A DNA stretch of 5,318 bases, taken from Oscillospiraceae bacterium. GTDB lineage: Bacteria > Bacillota > Clostridia > Oscillospirales > Ruminococcaceae. The position numbers and the translations under genes are program-made. The stretch spans positions 1 through 5,318 of the forward strand of contig JAEDMD010000149.1 of the NCBI GenBank assembly GCA_016303195.1. The letters are read 5' to 3'. The notes below the pieces were generated by a model that saw only the letters and a list, made by a program, of their open reading frames with translations, searched no databases and was not told where the DNA came from. Positions 1 through 5,318 of the stretch are shown here, piece by piece. Each line of letters starts with the position of its first letter. The first letter of the stretch is position 1.

Positions 1-1534
1 TGACATTTATTTTCTTCCTCAGCGATACCACATCCAAAGCGTCGGTATTTCCGTCGGAATCAACATCATAGAACACCGCTTTGTCCTTTTCGGGAGAAGA
101 TGTTCCGTGAAGAAATCGGCTTAAACCTACAAGATCGGCAACATTTACATCTCCGTCGGTGTTTGTGTCGCCTATGCCGTATTCGCATGGCGGTGCGGAT
201 GTGCGGTCATAAACATGGAGAACCGACGGAACAAGGAGTTTCCACGAACTATGCGCCCCCCCTGCTTTTTGCAGTTCGCTGTCGGAACACATGAACCACT
301 TGTACGATGATGTCTGGTCATCCCATGTGGTGTCGGAATGGAAATAATGCCCGTCTATATTGAGTATATTCCACGCATGGTCATTGCTGTGGACGTAGTA
401 TGATTCTATTCCTGCCTCACGCAGAAGCAGGTCATACAGGCTTGCATAGCCCTCACAGACGGTCTTGGTATTCATGAAAACCGAAGCATCATGGTGATTT
501 CGGTCAGCATTGATATTGTCAGTGTCATATTCGGTATTGGCACATATCCAGTCATGAAGCGCTCTCGCTTTCTGTATATCGCTCATGGAATCGTTAGTAA
601 CTTCATTTGCAACACGTTTGACATTGGCTTTTACATATTCGTTGATAAATCCCACATCCTGTGCGCCGTTGAAGTTTTTCAGGATGAAATCCTTGTACTT
701 GCTGTTGAAATCCCCTGTTTTGCTGTCAAAGGCAGGTTCGGAGTTGATATTCATCAGGTCAAGGCAATAGCTGAACGCTCTCGGTGAAAAAGTCAGGTCA
801 TCGGAAATGTCGATGTTTTTCAGTTTCGGCAGGCTTGCAAATGCCGAAATCTCCACATTTCCGCCATTATTGAATGACACGCTCTCCAGCGCATCACAAT
901 CCGCAAAAGCCATTCCGCCAACGTTTGCCCTCCCCTCAAAAACAACGCTGTTCAGCTTTTTGTTGTTTCTGAATGAATTATTGTCCAGCGAACAATTACA
1001 CGGAATAGTCAGCGTATCAAATGCACATTCGGCAAATGTTTCGTAGCCTATGGTGACTTTCCGGCAGTCTTTCGGGAAAACTATCTCTTTCAGTGCATGA
1101 CAGCCCACAAAAGGATGGCCCGTTATATTAAGATTACTGACATCTCCCGAAAATTCGACTTTTTCCAGACATTCGCATCCCTTGAATACATCATTGTTAA
1201 GTTCCTTTATTTTATGAGGGATATTTATCTCTCTGACTGTCGAAAACTGAAATGCACCTATATGCAGAAAGGAGTAGCTTTCGGGGATAGTGACCGAGCG
1301 AATGACATCATTATATTTGAACGCCCTGTAATCTATACCGATCACACGCTTTCCGTTCAAGGTTTCGGGAAGAACGATATTAGCTTCATTGCCGTTGTAT
1401 GAGGTTATTACCAGCTCTGAGTTATATCGCTCAGAGTAATCATAATCACCATCTGTAAACGCTGAAGCAGGTGCTGCAAAGCAAACCGAACTTATTACGG
1501 CAGTCATTGCCGTTATTGCCATTTTGTGTTTCAT
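1..1534 (-). CDS. Secreted BspA-type LRR / transglutaminase-like / dockerin protein (3' end cut off)
   Basis: The 511 residues in the window are open throughout, with no stop before the left edge. Residues 1-25 are a signal peptide (basic start MKHK, hydrophobic core, cleavage expected after PASA). Residues about 45-265 hold BspA-type leucine-rich repeats (recurring AF..C..L..I..P patterns, e.g. VFKGCECLEKVEF at 116-128). Residues about 315-405 are a transglutaminase-like domain with C360 (TVCEGYASLY), H386 (DHAWNI) and D401 (HSDTTWD), the complete catalytic triad of that fold. Residues 455-511 are a type I dockerin with two calcium loops, D456-D467 and D490-D501. The dockerin should bind a cohesin, placing the protein on a cellulosome-like scaffold or the cell surface. 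The triad could give crosslinking or protease activity; which one, and the substrate, cannot be told. Dockerins usually end just after the second helix, so only a few residues are probably missing. The first ATG is chosen because of its AGGAG site and signal peptide. Confidence 0.95.
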   Translation of the reverse strand, partial: MKHKMAITAMTAVISSVCFAAPASAFTDGDYDYSERYNSELVITSYNGNEANIVLPETLNGKRVIGIDYRAFKYNDVIRSVTIPESYSFLHIGAFQFSTVREINIPHKIKELNNDVFKGCECLEKVEFSGDVSNLNITGHPFVGCHALKEIVFPKDCRKVTIGYETFAECAFDTLTIPCNCSLDNNSFRNNKKLNSVVFEGRANVGGMAFADCDALESVSFNNGGNVEISAFASLPKLKNIDISDDLTFSPRAFSYCLDLMNINSEPAFDSKTGDFNSKYKDFILKNFNGAQDVGFINEYVKANVKRVANEVTNDSMSDIQKARALHDWICANTEYDTDNINADRNHHDASVFMNTKTVCEGYASLYDLLLREAGIESYYVHSNDHAWNILNIDGHYFHSDTTWDDQTSSYKWFMCSDSELQKAGGAHSSWKLLVPSVLHVYDRTSAPPCEYGIGDTNTDGDVNVADLVGLSRFLHGTSSPEKDKAVFYDVDSDGNTDALDVVSLRKKINV

Positions 1535-1540
1535 TGCTGT

Positions 1541-1546
1541 CTCCTA
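1541..1546 (-). promoter_or_regulatory. Ribosome binding site of the dockerin gene
   Basis: TAGGAG on the minus strand ends 6 nt before the ATG at 1534, close to ideal spacing. This supports that ATG over the internal Met codons at residues 5 and 10. Confidence 0.8.
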
Positions 1547-1563
1547 TTACTGACTTCGGCAAA

Positions 1564-1592
1564 TTAATATTGATAATTATTTCGTCGGGCAA
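1564..1592 (-). promoter_or_regulatory. Candidate promoter of the dockerin gene
   Basis: On the minus strand TTGCCC (1587-1592) and TATTAA (1564-1569) are 17 nt apart, each matching four of six consensus positions. The region is AT-rich and lies just upstream of the gene. The match is modest; transcription could instead come by readthrough from the EAL gene, because no clear minus-strand terminator lies between the two genes. Confidence 0.35.
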
Positions 1593-1619
1593 GCCGAGGT
1601 AAATTCTTATGTAACAGCC

Positions 1620-1654
1620 GTGAGACATTGCTTCGCTCGTCTCACTACTTTTTT
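1620..1654 (+). terminator. Possible second plus-strand terminator hairpin
   Basis: GTGAGAC (1620-1626) pairs perfectly with GTCTCAC (1639-1645) over a 12-nt loop. The plus strand then runs TA and CTTTTTTA to 1655. The large loop and the 2-3 nt before the T-run make this weaker than a textbook terminator. It points in the same direction as the hairpin at 1724-1741. Confidence 0.45.
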
Positions 1655-1655
1655 A

Positions 1656-1674
1656 GGGAGGGCGCTGCCCTCCC
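1656..1674. repeat. Perfect 8-bp inverted repeat
   Basis: GGGAGGGC (1656-1663) and GCCCTCCC (1667-1674) are exact reverse complements around a GCT loop. The stem is very GC-rich and should fold strongly in RNA from either strand. Neither strand has a T-tract directly after it. Confidence 0.7.
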
Positions 1675-1689
1675 CCTTACCCCCACCTG

Positions 1690-1712
1690 CCAAAGGGATG
1701 TGATCCCTTTGG
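1690..1712. repeat. Perfect 10-bp inverted repeat
   Basis: CCAAAGGGAT (1690-1699) and ATCCCTTTGG (1703-1712) are exact reverse complements around a 3-nt loop. No T-tract follows on either strand. It could stabilise the 3' end of the EAL message, act as a regulator site, or be one module of a dispersed element. Confidence 0.75.
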
Positions 1713-1721
1713 AAACCCGGT

Positions 1722-1741
1722 GTGCGCCTTCGGCGCTTTTT
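1722..1741 (+). terminator. Hairpin plus T-tract at the EAL stop codon, plus-strand orientation
   Basis: A perfect 5-bp stem GCGCC (1724-1728) / GGCGC (1732-1736) with loop TTC is followed by five T (1737-1741) on the plus strand. The T-tract overlaps the TAA stop of the EAL gene (1740-1742), which reads the other way. As an intrinsic terminator it would stop plus-strand transcripts entering the EAL gene antisense. For the minus-strand message it is only a 3' hairpin without a U-tract. Confidence 0.55.
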
Positions 1742-4700
1742 ATTTGCTGTCGTCATTTTTCCAGCCGAAATCGTAGATGAGCGGTCTTTCAAGCTCGGTT
1801 TCGTTTACGATTATCTTTCGTCTGCCGTTGACGATACGGATATTTTCATCGGGTGCATATGTATCCTTGCCGATAGCAGAACGGACAGTTGCCTGTGTAT
1901 CGGAATTTATCAGGTCAAGGACGGTATCACTGCCGTATCCGCCGAAAAGAAGTGCATTTCTTCCCGAATTTTCCAGTTTTAGAGCGGATTCTACCAGATT
2001 CAGTTCCGATCTTCCGTTCAGTGCGCCGAAAATCGTCGAATCGTCTGCGGTTACCTTTATTTCTGCGCCGATACGCTTTGTATTGATAGTCGCTTTATCA
2101 CCGCCGACAGTTCCAAAAACTGACAGTTTCTTGCCGAATCCGTAATAATAAACGGAGGTCTGACATATGGTCATATCAGCATTGTTTTTCAGCGAACCGA
2201 TGAGAACTCCTGTTCCGACGACGAAATCCGCCTCGATATGGCAATAGTTCAGTTCAATATCAGCCCGACCGGTGATAGCGCCGAATCCGACACAATCCTC
2301 GTTATTCGCCTTTAAATTGTATTCGCCACGGTGTACCTGTATACTTCCGCCAAGTCCCGAACCGATACAGACACCGTACTGACCGTGACAGTTGATGTTT
2401 ATAGGGCCGTCCTGATCGAATATCAGTTCGCCGTGACGAGAATGATGATCGTTTCCGATTCCGAAAAATTCAGCCGCATTCAGTTCGATATCCAGCGAAC
2501 CGTTTCCCTCTACCACGAATCTTGACGACTCAGGCACTTTTATGCCCGAACCGAACATTGTGTTCGATCCGAGAAGAACAATGGTAACATCCACATTTTC
2601 GCCGACTTCAATACACGGGCGCTTCTTGATATTGGAGAAATACACATCCTCCAGCGTGATGCGTCCGCTGTATCCCGATTCTATACGCATATGCAGATCG
2701 GTCTTCATCTTAGGGATGCCGATGACGGAGATGTCCTTGTATACCATTTCATCAGCGCCCACAACGATATCGCTGTAACCGTCCCTGATAAGCTGAGTAA
2801 GGGAAATACGGTTGGTCTTGCCTGAGTAGTATATTTTCTTCATCGCACCGTCAATGCGTTCCTGATAGTACTGCATGATCTCGCTGCGTTTCTTTTCATC
2901 TATATGCGGTATTATCTCAGCCTTTGGCTTTGAGGTATAGAATCCCTGAATAAGGTCTGCGCCGAGATGGATGACTGTACGCAGTTCCTCGGATGTCTCA
3001 ACTCCCTCAGCAAGGGCGAGGATATCGTTATCGTGGCAGAAATCTATTATCTCACGGACGAAATGCTGTTTTTTCGGCTGATTGTGTATATCGCCCACCA
3101 GCGAATGGTCTATCTTTACATAGTTCGGCATATATCTCAGCAGATTGCTGACATTTGAATAGCCTGTGCCGTAATCGTCAACGGCAATATCAATATTGAG
3201 TTTCTGATAGAACTGTTTCAGCTTCATCAGGTCTTCGTCATTGAGTTCAGCTTCTTCTGTGAGTTCAATTACAACTTTATCGGAAATTTTTTCAAGGTGA
3301 GTGCTGATATCCGAAAGGTCGCCGTCACTGACCATTACTCCGGGGATGCTGTTGATAAATACCTTCGCATCGCCGAAAACTTCCTTTTTCTCGTTGACGA
3401 TACGCAGAACATTGAGGAATGTGGAACGTTCAACGTCGAAAAGTCTCTCCTGCATTGTGGCATACTTGATGATGGAAAGGGGCGAAACAAGAGTCGAAGT
3501 CTTTGCCCTCATAAGCGCTTCATATGCATATATCTCGCCGTTTTCCGCCTTGACGATCGGCTGGAAATGGTAATCGAAAAGATTCTCGTCAAGTATCTGT
3601 GTAACAAGGCTGTAATCTGCCTTTTCCTTTTCGTCAAGGCTGTCATAGGCATAGGAATAAATGGCGAATTTGCTGTTACGCAGGCGTTCAAAGCGCTTTT
3701 GCAGGGCTTTGAGGGTGATATTGCGCCTTATCGCCTCGAATCCGATATTTACCGAACCTATCCATCTTCTGTAAACATCATCGTATGAACTGAGTTCATC
3801 CTTATATCTGACAGCCGCATATCCGTAGCAATACTCACCGCAGAAAACGGGAGTGAAGATATAGGCTGAGGGTGAATCACGGAATTCCATTAACTCAGGA
3901 AGCATATCCGCCGACGGGAATGTCTGGTCAAGGCCTGCTATATTGTTCTTATGGTCGCTGTAATATCTGACAGCGTGTATCATATTCTCGCTGTAACCAT
4001 CGTTTTTCACATGGATATTTCCGCCCATATTCGCCCATCTGCTGTTGAGACAGAGGTGGAATTCCCTGATATCGCCAAGCTGATACACATAGGAATAGAC
4101 AGTGCCGATATATTCGATAAGCGAGGACTGTGCCACAAGAGTTTCGTTCATGGTGTTGAATACCGAATCATAGCCTTCTTCGGATATCTCAGTTCCCCAT
4201 TTTTTTCGTCTTATGCGGTATTCTGGCATTGTGGAATTATGGCATCCGCAGCTTTCACCGAGAAGAAGTCTCGGCTTTAAGGTGAAAGCATCAGGTATCA
4301 TCCCTTTCATTTTCTGCATGAGAAAATCGAAAGCATATTCGCCGAAATCCTCGGATGGGAGAAGTGCCGATGTGATGGAACATGGGCTTGTCTGTCCCTC
4401 ATAGGTGGAGTCATAGCCGACAACTCTCACATCTTCGGGAACACGGATACCGTGGGCGTTGAAAGCCTTGCAGATACCTATTGCCATCTGGTCATTGGCG
4501 CAGGCGATGGCATCGGGGAGAGTTTCGCCCTGAGAGAGAAGCTGTTCGGCATAGACCTCACCGCTCTGATACCAGTAATCGCCGTAGAATATGCGGTTTT
4601 CGGAGACAGTCAGCCCTGCCTTTTCCATTGCATCACGATAAGCCTGCAAGCGTTCCTTTGAATGTCTGTGCCATTTTTTACCTGACACAAAGGCAATATC

Positions 4701-5105
4701 CTTGCAGTTATGAACAGTGATGAGATGGGAAATGATATCAAAAACAGCCGAGTAGCTGTCGATGTAGATGCTTGGGAAAATATCGCTTTCCTTTTCAATA
4801 ACGACAGTGGGCTTGTTGAAGTTATCTTTCAGTCTTTTTTCGAGCATATCGGCGGCTTTTTCGGTCTGTATGCTGTCTTTGAGGATAACAGCACCGCTGA
4901 AGTGTTCGGGATTCATCAGGGAGAAGATATTGGATTCGCCCTTTTCGTGTTCGGGGGTATCCTGATATTTGCGGTACATAGAGAACACACAGACATCGAA
5001 ACCTGCTGCAAGGGCTTTTTTATTGAAACCTTTGATGAAACGGCTCTGATATGCTTCATCAGCCTGTCCGACAAACAATGCAAGTCTTTTTCTTGAGATA
5101 GTCAT
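1740..5105 (-). CDS. LacI-type ligand-binding / EAL c-di-GMP phosphodiesterase with C-terminal beta-solenoid
   Basis: Predicted cytoplasmic enzyme hydrolysing cyclic di-GMP under control of a bound ligand. Residues about 6-290 form a type I periplasmic-binding fold of the LacI kind: the family signature ACANDQMAIG (201-210) is followed by VPEDVRVVGYD (222-232), and the domain ends in ESCGC (284-288). Residues about 310-470 look like a degenerate GAF-type linker ending in a short charged helix. Residues about 503-735 are an EAL domain with E529 (in YEALMR), N585, E614, D643-D644 (in DDYGTGYS), K664, E700 (in AEGVET) and Q720. These match the known metal- and substrate-binding set in identity and nearly in spacing, so activity is likely. 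No GGDEF domain is present. Residues about 780-1085 are short beta strands with recurring Gly turns, read as a beta-solenoid. No signal peptide or membrane segment is visible. The start is fixed by an in-frame TGA three codons upstream. EAL call very secure; PBP secure; GAF-like weak; solenoid inferred from pattern. Confidence 0.95.
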   Translation of the reverse strand: MTISRKRLALFVGQADEAYQSRFIKGFNKKALAAGFDVCVFSMYRKYQDTPEHEKGESNIFSLMNPEHFSGAVILKDSIQTEKAADMLEKRLKDNFNKPTVVIEKESDIFPSIYIDSYSAVFDIISHLITVHNCKDIAFVSGKKWHRHSKERLQAYRDAMEKAGLTVSENRIFYGDYWYQSGEVYAEQLLSQGETLPDAIACANDQMAIGICKAFNAHGIRVPEDVRVVGYDSTYEGQTSPCSITSALLPSEDFGEYAFDFLMQKMKGMIPDAFTLKPRLLLGESCGCHNSTMPEYRIRRKKWGTEISEEGYDSVFNTMNETLVAQSSLIEYIGTVYSYVYQLGDIREFHLCLNSRWANMGGNIHVKNDGYSENMIHAVRYYSDHKNNIAGLDQTFPSADMLPELMEFRDSPSAYIFTPVFCGEYCYGYAAVRYKDELSSYDDVYRRWIGSVNIGFEAIRRNITLKALQKRFERLRNSKFAIYSYAYDSLDEKEKADYSLVTQILDENLFDYHFQPIVKAENGEIYAYEALMRAKTSTLVSPLSIIKYATMQERLFDVERSTFLNVLRIVNEKKEVFGDAKVFINSIPGVMVSDGDLSDISTHLEKISDKVVIELTEEAELNDEDLMKLKQFYQKLNIDIAVDDYGTGYSNVSNLLRYMPNYVKIDHSLVGDIHNQPKKQHFVREIIDFCHDNDILALAEGVETSEELRTVIHLGADLIQGFYTSKPKAEIIPHIDEKKRSEIMQYYQERIDGAMKKIYYSGKTNRISLTQLIRDGYSDIVVGADEMVYKDISVIGIPKMKTDLHMRIESGYSGRITLEDVYFSNIKKRPCIEVGENVDVTIVLLGSNTMFGSGIKVPESSRFVVEGNGSLDIELNAAEFFGIGNDHHSRHGELIFDQDGPININCHGQYGVCIGSGLGGSIQVHRGEYNLKANNEDCVGFGAITGRADIELNYCHIEADFVVGTGVLIGSLKNNADMTICQTSVYYYGFGKKLSVFGTVGGDKATINTKRIGAEIKVTADDSTIFGALNGRSELNLVESALKLENSGRNALLFGGYGSDTVLDLINSDTQATVRSAIGKDTYAPDENIRIVNGRRKIIVNETELERPLIYDFGWKNDDSK
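1926..2474 (-). repeat. Seven degenerate ~27-32-residue repeats encoding the beta-solenoid
   Basis: At protein level, residues 878-1060 of the EAL protein contain a hydrophobic/glycine turn recurring about every 27-32 residues: FFGIGND (880), GVCIGSGLGG (911), CVGFGAITG (938), VVGTGVLIGS (962), SVFGTVGG (995), STIFGALNG (1023) and ALLFGGYGS (1051). Each is followed by two short strands of alternating hydrophobic residues, such as ADIELNYCHIEA. This periodicity suits one coil or two short coils of a right-handed beta-helix per repeat. DNA identity between repeats is low, so the duplication is old. Confidence 0.7.
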
Positions 5106-5116
5106 ATTATGTCAAA

Positions 5117-5124
5117 TCCTTTCC
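5117..5124 (-). promoter_or_regulatory. Ribosome binding site of the EAL gene
   Basis: The minus strand reads GGAAAGGA ending 11 nt before the ATG at 5105. This spacing is a little long, so initiation may be moderate. An in-frame TGA lies between the site and the ATG, which rules out an upstream extension of the protein. Confidence 0.7.
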
Positions 5125-5126
5125 GC

Positions 5127-5173
5127 AGCAACAAAATTCGGCTTTATGGTAATGTGTGGAATAAGCAACAAAA
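5127..5173 (-). repeat. 10-bp direct repeat in the leader of the EAL gene
   Basis: The 10-mer TTTTGTTGCT (minus strand) occurs twice in the untranslated leader, at 5164-5173 and 5127-5136, 37 nt apart start to start. The downstream copy sits just before the Shine-Dalgarno site. It may be a protein or RNA binding site or simply chance in AT-rich sequence. I saw no known riboswitch class in the leader. Confidence 0.3.
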
Positions 5174-5215
5174 AAGTAGAGAGCGAGGTATTTTATTTCG
5201 TGTTTTTTTGTTTTA

Positions 5216-5245
5216 ATTATACCATATATATAATATTAATGTCAA
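5216..5245 (-). promoter_or_regulatory. SigA-type promoter of the EAL gene
   Basis: On the minus strand there is a perfect -35 TTGACA (5240-5245), an 18-nt AT-rich spacer, and a perfect -10 TATAAT (5216-5221) preceded by TG one base upstream (extended -10). Transcription should start near 5209, giving an untranslated leader of about 104 nt. Matching both consensus boxes plus an extended -10 predicts strong basal transcription unless a regulator intervenes. Confidence 0.88.
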
Positions 5246-5295
5246 CTGTTGAGGGGATTTATTTCACGGCAACAGCATTTACTTTAAAAAAATAT

Positions 5296-5314
5296 AAAAA
5301 AGCGCCGCAGGCGC
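5296..5314 (-). terminator. Intrinsic terminator of a gene lying beyond the right edge
   Basis: On the minus strand a 5-bp perfect GC stem (GCGCC / GGCGC, loop TGC) is followed directly by six T and then an AT-rich run. This is a rho-independent terminator for a minus-strand gene whose end lies right of the window. It separates that gene from the EAL promoter about 50 nt downstream, so the EAL gene starts its own transcript. Confidence 0.8.
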
Positions 5315-5318
5315 ACGT

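Larger units (their letters stand above)
1620..1741. repeat. Composite of four palindromes between the two genes
   Basis: Four hairpins follow each other within 122 nt: 1620-1645, 1656-1674, 1690-1712 and 1724-1736. They fill the space from the EAL stop codon to the promoter region of the next gene. Base composition is much richer in GC and in G/C runs than the AT-rich flanks. The modular look resembles dispersed intergenic palindromic elements of clostridial genomes, but copy number cannot be judged from one window. No coding potential is credited to it. Confidence 0.6.

Noticed and set aside
491..787. Plus-strand open frames across 100-1402
   Set aside because: They lie opposite the dockerin gene, whose minus-strand frame has a signal peptide, leucine-rich repeats, a transglutaminase-like triad and a dockerin. 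Their translations show no recognisable domain and their starts lack good ribosome binding sites.
1446..1628. 60-codon minus-strand frame over the start of the dockerin gene
   Set aside because: It overlaps the signal peptide region in a different frame and lacks a good ribosome binding site; the dockerin frame is far better supported.
1607..1792. 61-codon minus-strand frame spanning the palindrome cluster
   Set aside because: It reads through GC-rich palindromes and the end of the EAL gene in another frame. The Arg/Gly-rich translation is typical of spurious frames over intergenic repeats.
3297..3788. 163-codon plus-strand open frame and the other plus-strand frames over 1722-5096
   Set aside because: They are antisense to the EAL gene, which has clear conserved motifs throughout. 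They show no family resemblance of their own.
3600..4235. A degenerate GGDEF domain between the sensor and the EAL domain
   Set aside because: No GGDEF-like motif or its flanking conserved positions are present in residues 290-502; a GAF-like linker fits better, though weakly.
5106..5215. Possible c-di-GMP riboswitch in the leader of the EAL gene
   Set aside because: Feedback control would be attractive, but I saw no conserved GEMM-type core or paired stems; the leader is mostly AT-rich and unstructured to the eye.
5216..5240. Inverted repeat ATTATA...TATAAT around the promoter as an operator
   Set aside because: It is made of A/T only and arises easily from an AT-rich promoter; it is not distinctive enough to call an operator.

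Overview
The window looks like part of the chromosome of a gut or rumen Firmicute of the Ruminococcus type (Oscillospiraceae/Ruminococcaceae). The basis is a type I dockerin, a BspA-type leucine-rich-repeat secreted protein, a SigA-type promoter, Gram-positive Shine-Dalgarno sites, and moderate GC in genes with AT-rich spacers. I cannot name a species.

Layout, reading along the minus strand from right to left. (i) At the right edge (about 5296-5314) an intrinsic terminator closes a gene that lies outside the window. (ii) At 5216-5245 there is a consensus promoter with an extended -10, followed by an untranslated leader of about 100 nt. (iii) At 5105-1740 lies one very large gene (1121 residues). 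It has a LacI-type sugar-binding domain without a DNA-binding domain, a GAF-like linker, an EAL c-di-GMP phosphodiesterase domain with all expected catalytic residues, and a C-terminal glycine-punctuated beta-solenoid of about 300 residues resembling those of secreted adhesins. (iv) At 1739-1535 is a 205-nt spacer, with four perfect or near-perfect palindromes packed into 1620-1741, then a modest promoter and a good ribosome binding site. (v) At 1534-1 is a secreted protein with signal peptide, BspA-type leucine-rich repeats, a transglutaminase-like domain with an intact Cys/His/Asp triad, and a type I dockerin. It runs off the left edge, probably only a few residues before its stop.

Both genes are on the minus strand. 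No plus-strand gene is supported, because the open frames there are shadows of the two genes. No tRNA, rRNA, CRISPR or transposase was seen.

How the genes may work together (inference): the large protein would sense a small ligand, perhaps a sugar, in the cytoplasm and lower c-di-GMP. The dockerin protein would be exported and docked to a cohesin scaffold, where it could modify or attach to proteins. Adjacency alone does not show that they are functionally linked. The most unusual item is the fusion of a cytoplasmic EAL enzyme to an adhesin-like beta-solenoid.
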